From positions 57,461,865 through 57,525,864 of the forward strand of contig CM042090.1 in assembly GCA_023512835.1 (NCBI GenBank): a stretch of 64,000 nt of DNA. Direction: 5' to 3'. The stretch's first letter is position 1, and each line of letters begins with the position of its first letter. The notes below the pieces were generated by a model that had not been told where the DNA came from, did no database searches, and saw only the letters and a program-made list of their open reading frames with translations. Position numbers and translations under genes: made by a program. Below are positions 12,291 to 22,802 of the stretch, in pieces. Source of the stretch: Taxillus chinensis (lineage: Eukaryota > Streptophyta > Magnoliopsida > Santalales > Loranthaceae).

Positions 12291-12376
12291 CCGAAGCTCG
12301 AAGCCTCGAAGCCCCGAAGCTCGAAGCCCCGAAGCCCCGAAGCTCGAAGCCCCGAAGCCTCGAAGCCTCGAAGCCC
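12291..12376 (+). repeat. GAAGCCTC/GAAGCCCC short tandem repeats in the C LTR
   Basis: Array of 7-9 bp units around CGAAGCC. The same array occurs in the D LTRs at about 16,594-16,762 and 40,654-40,866, with very different lengths. Confidence 0.85.
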
Positions 12377-13929
12377 CGTTGACCTGCTGATTTCTAACCT
12401 TCAACCCTTCGACCCTCGAAGCCTTGCTGCCGACACTTCGACTCGCGACTTATGACACCCACGACCCTCGAAGTCTCGCTACGACGCCTTCGACCCGCGA
12501 CACCCGTACGCCTTCCACCTCCGACCCTTCGACCCTCGGAGCCTCGCTGCCGACACTTCGACCTGCCGACGCTCCGACCTGCCGACACTTCGAACCTCCG
12601 ACCCTTTTTTTGCCTTCGCTGATTTTTTCTTGCTGGCTGTTCGCGCCGGCTTTTTCTCACGGGTTTCCTTTTTTCCTCTCGCTGGTCGTTCACGGGGCTT
12701 GTTTTATGCGCTGGCCATCTGACAAAACATTATTTTGAATACCTGTCGGTCACATGTGCTGCTAAACTACAAATTCAAAAAGGCAAATCACGAGTTCCCA
12801 TGTTTCCTGCATAAGCTGTCCACCAGACAAAATACAAAATCTGCAATTAAAAACGCTGCCTTCATAATAAAGCATTAAATGCAGCAATTAATGATAATCC
12901 AGCCAAAAAAAATTTCTGCAGCCCTTAAGATGTAGTCATCCATTCCCTGCGCAGGAGGGAGTGAGTTTTTTCATTGAAGAGAGCCATCAAAAAAAAAGGA
13001 GGAAAAAAAAAAGGAATTCATTGCAAAAAAGGAAAAAAAACCTGTACCCTTTTACATCCCTTCCTCATCCCAGTGCAGACGGAGCCATCAAAAAAAGAGG
13101 AAGAGGGAACCCTCCATCATTCCAGGCGAGAAAAACAGCAAAAGAAAGAAAAAAAAGAGAGAGATCATTGAGAAAAAAGAAGAGAGAGATCATTGAAGAA
13201 GAAAGAAAGGAGAGAAACGCCCAGCCTCATCTTCTCGATTAAACGCCCGGTTTCTCGCAATCAACATCACCCCTTCATCCTCTTTCCCTCCTCTGACGCC
13301 AGCTTTTTTTTTAGCAAGGAAAAACACAAAAAACGGCCCCAACTTCAGCACTTTTTTTCCTGCGTGTTCAGCAAGCAAAAAACATAACAGACACTAATCC
13401 CTTTCCAATTCCCTATTCCTCACGCCTACCCTCCTTATTTCCAGTCATTAAAAAACTCAAACCCAGAAAATACATCACTCCACTTTTCAAATACCAAGAA
13501 ATCCCCCTCGCAAACCTCCCTGTCAGATTTTGTTGGTTCTAAGCAAGTGATTATCAGCACCGATAGGAGTTCAAACAGAAGATTGGTGTTGCAAGCTTCA
13601 AAGTCGGTTCAGCCCTTATCTTTTCAATACTTTTTTCAGTTTATCTATATTTGGTGTAATTTTTGTTTTAGCATTTTTCTAATTTTCGTTTTTTAGCTTA
13701 TCTATATTTGATGTAATTGCTTTTCAACCTTTTTCATTGTATTTTCCTGCATTTCTTCCTATGTGTATGTTGTAATATGTAAAGTATAGTAAAAAGAAAG
13801 GGAAAACAAAAAAAGAAAAAGGAGAGAGCAGAGGGAGAACATGAAAAAAAAGACAAAAAAAAGAGTGATTTTCTTTTTCTTTTGTGGATGCCATAATCAC
13901 ACACTCCATGTTTTTATTTTCATGCATAT

Positions 13930-14280
13930 GTTCCTAAATTGGCTTTAAGATTTTGGGTTCACAAAAAAAAAAAAAAAAGGAAGAAAACCAAAGTTGGTAC
14001 TTCAATTTCTAAAACAAAAAAAACAACAAACAAAAAAACAACAAAAAACAAACAAACAAACAAACAAACAAACAAACAAACAAAACAAAACAAAACAAAA
14101 AAACAAACAAAAAAAAACAAAACGTTTTTTTTAATAAAATGTTTTTTTAAAAAAAATCTCTTCAACAACATGTTTTGAAAATGTTTTCATAAAATGGTTT
14201 TCAAATGTCTTCCAACAAAAAACAAAAAAACAAAAAAAAAACAAAAAAATGGAAAAAAAATATAGAAAAACAAACACAAA
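13930..14280. repeat. A-rich and (CAAA)n low-complexity tract in the C LTR
   Basis: Runs of A, AAAC and CAAACAAA. Its counterpart in the D 5' LTR is the T-rich stretch at 38,530-38,850. Frames through it encode only Lys/Asn/Thr or Phe/Val/Leu runs and are not genes. Confidence 0.9.
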
Positions 14281-14775
14281 ATGCATGTTCTAACCCAAAC
14301 CAAAAAAGGGGGAAAAATAAACAAATATTTTTTAGGATTTTCAATTTTCAAGAGCAAAACCAAAAAACAAACCAATCTCTAGGATCTCATTATCCCCTTC
14401 AAAAATCCAAAACCTTTAGGATTCCCTTTAGAAATTTAGGATAAATCCATTTTAACCTTGACTTTAATAAATAACTTAGCCAAATAAAAATCACAAACTT
14501 TTTAACTTAGCCCGATCATGGCAAAGATAAATAAAATAAAACTTCCTCCTCCTAAATTAGATACCGAAAGGGCGCTGTAGGGGTGCTAATCCTTCCCTAC
14601 ACGTAACCAACTCCCGAACCCATCTCTGATAACGTAGACCATACACTTAAAACTACTCAAAGTAGAGGGTATCCAACTGTACCCCAAAAACAGTTGGTGG
14701 CGACTCTAAATTTTCTCACCATTGGTTTAGTTTGAGCTCACCCCAAAAGGGCCCGGACGAAAACCAGTGATAACA

Positions 14776-17286
14776 ATTTTTGTTTTGAAAACTCAAAGTC
14801 ACACTTGTTACAAATACACATGAAAGTAATGAGCACATAAAATAAACGTGGAGTGTGTGATTATGACATCCATAAATAAGCAAAAATAAAGCCACTCTTT
14901 CTTTTCCTTTCTTTTTTTCATCTCTTTTTTTTGGTTTTTGCCCTCCTTTTTTTTTCTAGTTTTTCTCTCTCCTTTTTTTTTTGCTCTTTACATATTACAA
15001 CATAAACAAGATATACAACATATATCTACAACTTCGGGGGGGAAAAATAGCAAACAAACAAACAAATAAATAATACAAGAAACATACGCCCTATACCCAA
15101 CAAAGAAAACAAAATACGAAAAAAAAAACACATTACATTAAATATGAATATACATAAGTAAAAGAAGTAAAATATGGAACCGACTTTGGGGCTTCCACCG
15201 GACTTCGTTTGGGATCCTTGTCCGCACCGACAGTTCCGAGCTCCAATCTCGCAAATGGCAAAAATTAGTTGGGAGATTGCAACGATGTGTGGAGATGAGA
15301 GAAGATGAGAAAAGAAAATCTCTGGGTTCCGAGTAAAACGTGGGAAAGGAGGATGATGTGTATTTTTGGGATTAAGATTTTTTTTTTGTGGCTGGAATTG
15401 AGGGGAAGGGGTATAAGGTGTAAGGAATAGGAAATGAAGAAACGATTGTTTTTGTTTTGATGGAAACGTAGGAAGAGAAAAAAAAGAGCGGAACTAGAAT
15501 TGTGTTTGTTTTTTGTATTTTTTTTTTGGTAAAAGAGTCAGAACGAGGTGTCAGGGAAAAGGAACTGGAAAGACTTGGGGCTTGAACTCTTTTCCCTCTC
15601 TCTGCCGAACCTCTTCCTTTTCCGTATCTTTTTTCCCTCAACTCTCTGTTTTTTCTTTTTTTCTTTTCTTTCTCTGTTTGTCTTGGGAATGAGGAATGGT
15701 AGCAGGTTTTTTCCAACGATGAGGGGTCTCTTCTGTGTTTTTTTCAACTCTCTGTTTTTTTCTTTTCTCTCTCTGTCTGCACTGGGATGAAGGAAGGACG
15801 TGAATGGTAGCAGGGTTTCAACGATAAGGGGGCTCTCTATTTTTTCTTTCTTTCTTTTTCTGCACTGGAATGATGGAGGGTTCCCTCTTCCTCTTTTTTT
15901 TTGATGGCTCTCTTCAACGAAAACCCAACCTCTCTTTCTTCTTTTTTTTTGTTTTCTGTTTTTCTGCACTGGGATGATGGAGGGTTCCCTCTTCCTCTTT
16001 TTTTTTTTTTTTGATGGCTCTCTTCAACGAAAAAACTCACTCTCCCCTGCGCAGGGAATGGATGACTGCATCTTAAGGGCTGCAGAAAATTTTTTTGGCT
16101 GGATTATCATTAATTGCTGCATTTAATGCTCTATTATGAAGGCAGCGTTTTTAATTGCAGATTTTGTATTTTGTCTGGTGGACAGCTTGTGCAGGAAACA
16201 GGGGAGCTCGTGATTGCCTTTTTGAATTTGTATTTTAGCAGCACATGTGATTGACAGGTTGGTGAGAAATGATTCTTTCTTAGGTGGCCAGCGCATAAAA
16301 CAAGCCCCGTGAACGACCAGCGAGAGGAAAAAAGGAAACTCGTGAGAAAAAGCCGGCGCGAAAAGCCAGCGAGAAAAAATCAGCGAAGGCAAAAAAGGGT
16401 CGGAGGTTCGAAGTGTCGGCAGGTCGAAGCGTCGGCAGGTCGAAGTGTCGGCAGCGAGGCTTTGAGGGTCGGAGGTGGAAGGCGTACGGGTGCCGCGGAT
16501 CGGCGTCGCAAGTGGGCGTCATAAGTCGCGGGTCGAAGTGTCGGCAGCGAGGCTTCGAGGGTCGAAGGGTCGACAGTCAGAACTCAGCATGTCAACGGGG
16601 CTTCGAGGCTTCAAGGCTTCGGGGCTTCGAGCTTCGGGGCTTCGAGGCTTCGAGCTTCGGGGCTTCGAGGCTTCGAGGCTTCGAGCTTCGGGGCTTCGAG
16701 CTTCGGGGCTTCGAGGCTTCGAGCTTCGGGACTTCGGGGCTTCGAGGCTTCGAGCTTCGGGGTCAATGGGTCGAAGTGTCGGCAGGTCAACGGTCAACGG
16801 TCAACCCTTTTTTTTTTTTAATTACCTTTTTACCCCCACCAAAAATGCAAAAATGGATAACCTTCCAGGAATTGTTTGGGGAGATCCGTATTCACCTACA
16901 TAGGCATTTTGAATCACTTTTGCGGGCCGTTTGACCAGGGGCATTGACCGTCTTTTGGCAAGTTTGACTTTTTCCAACGAAAGTTGTTTTGGCCATAACT
17001 TCTTCATTTTAAGTCCGATTTGAGCTCGGTCAAGTGCGTTGGTCTCCAATTTTCATCCTCCATCACCTGGTGTTGGTCTTGGGGCACTTCAAGGACTTGT
17101 AGCAAAAGTCATTAATTTTGAACTCCCCCATCCGTGTCAATTGTATCCATCTCGTGCAGATTGGGGTAGACCATTCCTTGGAAGTATGGGATCATTGTGG
17201 ACCTGTTCAATAAGGTATATGGCATGGGCAGAAAGGTATATCAAATGGGGTTAGTATGTCCAACCCGGACAAAATAGGGTCCTACA
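14776..17286 (-). repeat. D 3' LTR, truncated at its U5 end
   Basis: Sense start TGTAGGACCC at 17,286, preceded by the purine tract. It matches the D 5' LTR except that the part equal to about 38,078-38,848 (roughly 0.77 kb, U5 end) is missing at the junction with C at 14,775/14,776. It contains the CGAAGCC-type array at about 16,594-16,762. Confidence 0.85.
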
Positions 17287-19616
17287 GCTGCCCCTCTTTG
17301 TGAACTGTTTGTATACAAACAACGTACAAAGATAAAAGGGAGTCATTTTGGACGGGTTGGAGCACTTACCTGACTTACCTAGAGGAAGAAGTGCGACGGT
17401 TGGGCTTGTCCCCGAGAGGGAAAAGGGGCTTCACAGGCCGGTGTGCTTCGATAATACCTTGATGAGGCATCTAAGGCCGCTTGATACCGGAGATTGAAAG
17501 CCTACAACAATGACAGGCTCGAGCTGAAAAAGAGAAAAGGCCCACAACAATGATGGGCGTGAACTAAAAGTTGAAAGGCCCACAGCAACAATAGGCTCGA
17601 ATTGAAAAATGGAAAAAGGCCCACAACAATGATGGGCTTGAATTAAAAACTGAAAGGCCCACAGCAACGATAGGCTCGAATTGAAAAATGGAAAAAGGCC
17701 CACAACAACGATGGGCTTGAATTGAAAACTGAAAGGCCCACAGCAACGATAGGCTCGAATTAAAAATGGAAAAAGGCCCACAACAATGATGGGCTTGAAT
17801 TGAAAACTGAAAGGCCCACAGCAACGATAGGCTCGAATTAAAAATGGAAAAAGGCCCACAACAACGATGGGCTTAAATTGAAAACGGATAGCCCACAGCA
17901 ACGATAGGCTTGAATTGAAAATGGATAGCCCACAGCAACGATAGGCTTAAAGTGAAAATGGGAAAGCCCACAACAACGATAGGCTTAAAGTGAAAATGGA
18001 AAAGCCCACAGCAACGATAGGCTTAAACGGAAAAATGAAAGGCCCACTGCAATGATAGGCTTGAATTGAAAATGGAAAGCCCACATCAACGATAGGCTTA
18101 AAGTGAAAACCGGAAAGCCCACAGCAACGATAGGCTTGAATTGAAAATGGAAAGCCCACAGCAACGATAGGCTTAAAGTGAAAACGGGAAAGCCCACAGC
18201 AACGATAGGCTTAAAGTGAAAATGGAAAGCCCACAGCAACGATAGGCTTAAATTAAAAATGGAAAAGCCCACAGCAATGTTAGGCTTAAACTGAAAAATG
18301 GAAAGCCCTACAGCAACGATAGGCTTGAATTGACAATGGAAAGCCCACAACAACGATAGGCTTAAATTGAAAATGGAAAGCCCACATCAACGATAGACTT
18401 ATACTGGAAAGACTTGTTGGAGACATCAATTGGTATTTGGGGAAACGCTTTAAGGAATTGGTGAGTTTGGGAAGTAACCCAATTTAAGCTCCCTCTACGA
18501 GTTCACTTAAGGAGATCGCTCTACGAGGTGACCCAAAATGAGAAAAGTTTGTCAATTGCCGAAAGGGATGCGTTTCGAGCTTGGGGAAATTGCAAAGGAA
18601 GAGTTGTACAGTTAAACAAAGCTAGGATAGCTTGAAGAGAAGTTTGCTGAATATGAGCTCCTAGGATCTCCAGAGGCAGCAACATTCCTACAATTACAGA
18701 GTATTGAATGTATGCCAATGATGCATGGAATGTAATGTGCTGTATGCAGGGATGCATAAACCTCAACTTGTGGTGAAATATGATGCAATGTGATGCTATG
18801 CGATGTATGCATTGAATGCCACGTGATGTATTACTGAGGGTTTGGCTGTTGTTGGAAAGGTTGGCTAACATTCAACTTGTTGGGGAACAACATTCTCTTT
18901 GGATGGAAAGTCTGTCCTGTCTTTGCTGGGGAACTCCCTGTTGTGCATGAAGGGTCTGTTAAATTTCGCTTCGCCACATTGAGGAGCTTGATTTGATTGC
19001 TTCTCTGGGGATAGTGATATCTCGTGGAGATATGAGTACTCCGAGTTGGGGGCTTTAAGTTGTTTGGGGATTTTGAGCTTGGCCCTACTCATAAGGCAAT
19101 GCTAGAAGAGCTTACTGGGGATTTAAGATGTTCTACTTGAATGTGAAATGAAAACGATGTAACATGATTAAAGAGATAAAAAGATTTTTGCTGGTTTAAT
19201 TCCACAAAACATATTTATATCATAAAAAGTGTCCTATTGTCATAATCTGATAAATAGAATCGCAAGTCTTTAAAAGCATAACGTACAAATTTGATTCGAG
19301 TGTGTCGCAGGTTTGACCAAGTCTTCCACTGTTTGCAGTCGCTGTTTTTGGATGATGTTGTTGCTACTGCTTGCAACGGACCCTATTTGTTGTGGTCCTG
19401 ATCCTTTCAGTTTCTGACTGAACTGATTTCACCCTTCAAGATTTATTGTTGGCTTTGTATTTTACCCTTGATGCCCTTTCGGGTTTTCACCAAGTCCGCC
19501 TTTATTTTCTTTTTTTGTCTTTTGTTGGAGCTTTGTATTTTACCCTTGGTGCCCTTTTGGGTTTTCACCAAGTCCGCTCATTACAGGAATGAGAATCTTG
19601 TTGGGAGACATGAGAG
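17287..19616 (-). other. 3' untranslated region of element D
   Basis: No coding sequence after the integrase stop at 19,617. It holds a large minisatellite (17,498-18,405), otherwise unremarkable sequence (18,406-19,616), and the PPT next to the LTR (sense AAAGAGGGGCAGC, 17,299-17,287). Long 3' UTRs with tandem repeats are known from Tat/Ogre elements. Confidence 0.75.
17498..18405 (-). repeat. Minisatellite of about 37-40 bp units, roughly 24 copies, in the D 3' UTR
   Basis: Repeated unit with CCCACAGCAACGATAGGCTT followed by an A-rich spacer such as GAATTGAAAATGGAAAG. Units vary slightly (AACAATGATGGGC, AGCAACGATAGGC). Long open frames here are only translations of the repeat. Confidence 0.9.
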
Positions 19617-20609
19617 TTAAGCATAAAACTTTTTGACGGCGTCACTATTCACTGGATTAGGAAGCTCATCTCCGTCCATTTTGGCAAGGAACAATGCGCC
19701 TCCCGAGAATGCTTTTTTCACAACATATGGGCCTTCATAACTGGGAGTCCACTTTCCTCGATGGTCATGCTGGATTGGCAAGATCTTCTTGAGGACAAGA
19801 TCACCCTCTTGAAAGCTTCTGGACTTCACCTTTTTATTGTAATTGTTCATCATTCTCTGTTGATACAGCTGTCCTCTGCAAACTGCTGCCAGGCGCTTGC
19901 CCTCAATTAAATTTAACTGCTCATAACGACTTTGGGCCCATTCTGCTTCTTCGAGCTGAGTATCCTTAAGTACTCGGAGGGAAGGTATCTCTCCTTCGAC
20001 CGGTAGAACTGCTTCCATGCCATAGACCAAAGAAAATGGAGTTGCCCCAGTCGATGTACGCACTGAGGTACGATAAGCATGCAAAGCGTAAGGTAGCTTC
20101 TCGAGCCAATCTTTGTACGTTTCAGTCATCTTTCTGATAATGTTCTTGATGTTCTTGTTGGCTGCCTCGACTGCTCCATTCATCTTTGGGCGATAGGGGG
20201 TCGAGTTGCGGTGTTGAATTTTGTATGTTTCGCACAACCTCCCTATCATCCGGCTGTTCAAATTGGCAGCATTGTCCGTTATGATCTGCTCGGGAAGACC
20301 AAATCGGCATATGATATTGTTCCGTATAAATTGAAGTACCACAGCTTGTGTGACATTAGCGTATGATGCTGCTTCTACCCACTTGGTGAAGTAATCAATG
20401 GGTACCAAAATGAAACGATGACCATTAGACACTTTCGGAGATATTGGTCCGATAACGTCAATGCCCCAGAGTGAGAACGGCCACGGGGAGACCATCACTT
20501 GTAGTTTGGACGGCGGTACTTGAATCTTGTCGCCATAAATTTGACACTTGAGGCATTTGCGCACATATTCAATGCAATCTTTTTCCATGGTGACCCAATA
20601 GTAGCCCAT
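19617..20609 (-). CDS. D integrase, C-terminal part (split by element E)
   Basis: Continuous minus-strand frame from the E insertion to the stop at 19,617. It contains the second half of the HHCC finger (CLKC pair in YVRKCLKCQIYGDK), then the DDE core: Asp in LWGIDVIGP, Asp in QIITDNAANLNSR and Glu in NGAVEAANKNIK. The C-terminal domain includes FQEGDLVLKK and GPYVVKKAFSGG. All three catalytic acidic residues are present and the frame is unbroken. The upstream half of the finger is at about 29,712-29,790, on the far side of E. It would join element cDNA to host DNA. There is no chromodomain, as in other Tat elements. Confidence 0.85.
   Translation of the reverse strand: MGYYWVTMEKDCIEYVRKCLKCQIYGDKIQVPPSKLQVMVSPWPFSLWGIDVIGPISPKVSNGHRFILVPIDYFTKWVEAASYANVTQAVVLQFIRNNIICRFGLPEQIITDNAANLNSRMIGRLCETYKIQHRNSTPYRPKMNGAVEAANKNIKNIIRKMTETYKDWLEKLPYALHAYRTSVRTSTGATPFSLVYGMEAVLPVEGEIPSLRVLKDTQLEEAEWAQSRYEQLNLIEGKRLAAVCRGQLYQQRMMNNYNKKVKSRSFQEGDLVLKKILPIQHDHRGKWTPSYEGPYVVKKAFSGGALFLAKMDGDELPNPVNSDAVKKFYA
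20605..20609. repeat. Target-site duplication CCCAT, left of element E
   Basis: CCCAT at 20,605-20,609 is repeated at 29,712-29,716, immediately outside the two E LTRs. Five bases is the usual Ty3 integrase stagger. Confidence 0.95.
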
Positions 20610-21172
20610 TGTAATGACCCGTGTGTAACCCGTGTGTAAGGAGTTAACCACAAACACCCTGGATGTTGGTACACAAGTTTAAGGTAAGAGATGAGCCCAA
20701 GAGGGGACTTTTGAGAGGTGCATGTGTCAAGCGATAGCGTACATTTATGCCCTAGGAAGATGCTATGCGTATACAGGCGGTTTTAAGCTGTTTTGGCTGA
20801 TCTTGGAGCTCACTTTTGACCTAGTAGATGGCCTCAAACAATTGGCGTGCAAGAACAAAAGTTTCTTAGAATGAGGTCCTCTATCTACCACAGAAATTTC
20901 AGAGCATTTGGAGCTGAACGTGAATTCACCCATTTCACGTGCAAGCATATTTTTGCTCCTCAGGCCTCTCCAAGATGCAAGGAGGCTTGTGGTGAAGTTT
21001 GAGTGCATTTGGAGCTGCACGCCAATTGGGGAATTGGCGTGCAAATTGGCGTGCAGGTGTATTTTTGCATGGTTCCCTTGGTTTTGTCATTCTAATGATC
21101 TTTCTCCAAAGGACCATGTTGCAATTCGAGTATTTTGGCCTATATGGGTGCGGAAAGGTGCTAACTTGTGTG

Positions 21173-21250
21173 ATCAAAACTACGTCGTTTTGATCCCTGG
21201 GTTTACTTAATCAAAACTACGTCGTTTTGATGTGGATGGTGTCTATATAA
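21173..21250 (+). promoter_or_regulatory. E LTR promoter: two ACGT palindromes and TATA box
   Basis: Two copies of a 22-bp imperfect palindrome, ATCAAAAC-TACGTC-GTTTTGAT, at 21,173-21,194 and 21,210-21,231, then TATATAA at 21,244-21,250 followed by GGAGGGC. The ACGT core is the usual contact of plant bZIP factors. The pair is kept in the LTRs of E and G, in LTR1 and in the solo LTR; LTR2 has one copy. Transcription would start about 30 bp downstream. Confidence 0.7.
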
Positions 21251-21422
21251 GGAGGGCTTGAGTTTGAGTTTAGGGTTCTTGTGTTCCTTTGCTTTGCAGT
21301 GCGCTGAGAGAGAGAGAGAGCTAGAGAGAGAAAGGGAAGGGGAGTTCTTTGGTTCTTTGCCGGGAGCATCTTGCGTGGGGAGGACGGCGTTTGGCGCGGG
21401 AGCAAGGAAGATCTGCTTTTAG

Positions 21423-22095
21423 GTAGGGGTTCTGTTCTTCCTAAATCCTCCTCTGTCCTAGGGTCCTAGGGCAGAACATGAGATATCTGTTATATTATTT
21501 ATATGTAAATTCATATAGGTGTGACCTCCTATATGAATGTTGGCCTTCAGTGGCATGTTGGTGTGATTCTGTGGATTACATGCTATGTGTTCGATGAAAT
21601 GCCTGTGTGAATATAGCTGTATGCATATGCCCATTACGTGTTTGGTAATATGCCTGTGTGGCTGGATTTGTGGTTTAGTGTATGTGTGTTGTGTGTTTGC
21701 TCTATTTTCCTGAATGGTTGGGTTTGTGCGCTTGTGAACGGGTGCACACCAAGTGTTTGGTGGTATGCTTGAGTGACCATGTGTGTTGTGTGCTTGACTG
21801 TGGTATCTGGCCTGAAGAGGCGGTTAAAGAACTTTGCCTGAGAGGCGGTTAAATCACTTGGCCTGAAGAGGCGGTTAAATAACTTGGCCTGAAGAGGCGG
21901 TTAAATCACTTGTGTTTTGTGTGATGGATAATTGTGACGACCGATGTGGTTTGTTATTGTTTGTTGAGATTGTTGTAACACGTCACCGCACTGTGCACAT
22001 ACATGTAGCCGCTAGGAGCATGGGAAGGGTTGGGGAGACTTGATCCCTACTGAGCTGTGGTTGCTCACCCCTCCTTGTGTTTGCTTGTTTTCCAG
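21423..22095 (+). other. Candidate intron in the LTR leader (673 nt)
   Basis: Donor TTTTAG|GTAGGGGTTCTG and acceptor TTGCTTGTTTTCCAG|GGAC, preceded by a pyrimidine-rich tract and a possible branch site (GCTCAC). Both edges recur in LTR2, LTR1 and the G 3' LTR with different sequence between them. Inferred from sequence only; transcript data are needed. Confidence 0.45.
21807..21911 (+). repeat. Minisatellite in the E LTR, four copies of about 26 bp
   Basis: Unit with GGCCTGAAGAGGCGGTTAAA plus a short spacer. It is found in E and LTR2 only, at the place where G-type LTRs have the 37-bp unit. Confidence 0.85.
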
Positions 22096-22389
22096 GGACT
22101 TACGGGCGTTAGGTGGATACACCAAGGTGGAAGACCTTATCCATTTTACTCTTCCATTTATGTTGTTTTCTTTTATGGGAATCGATGTAACCCCAGGTGG
22201 GGATGGGATTGGAAAGAATTCGTTGTAATAAACTGGTTTGGAATATTTTAATGAATATTACTTTCTTGAATGGGTTGTGGATGTTTTGAATGTAAAATTC
22301 TTGGTTTGTAACCTAACCCCTTTGCCCTCCGTGTGGGTAAAAGGGGAGTCACGTGCCGGTTTCCTCGGGTTGGAAATCCGGGCGTGACA

Positions 22390-22802
22390 ATATGGTATCG
22401 AGCATGGTCTAGTTGGCCTAGGGTAGTGGGCGGACTTGGTTATCCTAAGTCCTTTGGAGGAGCCTGGAGGGACATGCCTGATCAACATGGTCCTCTTTGA
22501 GCCTCCAAGGTGTACTTAGGGTAGTCCGGTCTTGTGATAGGATTTACATGCATTGGCATTAGGGCACTAGTTGCATTTCTTGTGAATGTATGCTAAACCG
22601 TGGATAAGATCACATGATTAAGTGAAATGTGCAACTCGATTTGTTTGGCAATGTGTCTTGGATCGTGAACTGTGAAATGTGATTGATGCAATGTATGTGT
22701 ATAATGTCATGTGTTAGTGAAATTGATAATGGGGTAGAGGTAGTCAATTTGTTAGTAGTCAAACGCGTCTGACGTTTGTGCATCTTACTTCATGTAGTAA
22801 GA
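22390..22802 (+). other. Leader and PBS of element E
   Basis: PBS at 22,393-22,403 reads TGGTATCGAGC, one A short of the usual initiator-Met PBS and the same as in A. The rest is non-coding leader up to the gag ATG at 22,803. Confidence 0.8.

Larger units (their letters stand above)
11655..14775 (+). mobile_element. Element C: 3' end (PPT plus complete LTR) of a Tat-family element
   Basis: Sequence from 11,655 matches the region beside the D 3' LTR, in reverse orientation. A purine-rich AAAGAGGGGCAGC directly precedes the LTR start TGTAGGACCC at 11,755, and the LTR ends CCAGTGATAACA at 14,775 (3,021 bp). C is in plus orientation, tail-to-tail with the D 3' LTR. Nothing of its coding region remains. 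Confidence 0.8.
20610..22389 (+). repeat. E 5' LTR (1,780 bp)
   Basis: TGTAATGACCCGTG...GGGCGTGACA. U3 (to about 21,270) holds the block shared with the H LTR (from 20,733), an inverted repeat with 11-bp arms at 21,017-21,042, two ACGT palindromes and the TATA box. R-U5 holds GA repeats, a candidate intron (21,423-22,095) and a minisatellite (21,807-21,911). Confidence 0.95.

Noticed and set aside
13939..14444. Lys/Asn/Thr-rich frames
   Set aside because: Low-complexity A-rich tract inside the C LTR.
17431..18353. Long minus-strand open frames (repeats of FKPIVVVGLF-type text)
   Set aside because: They are translations of the 37-40 bp minisatellite in the D 3' UTR; all frames stay open because the unit lacks stops.
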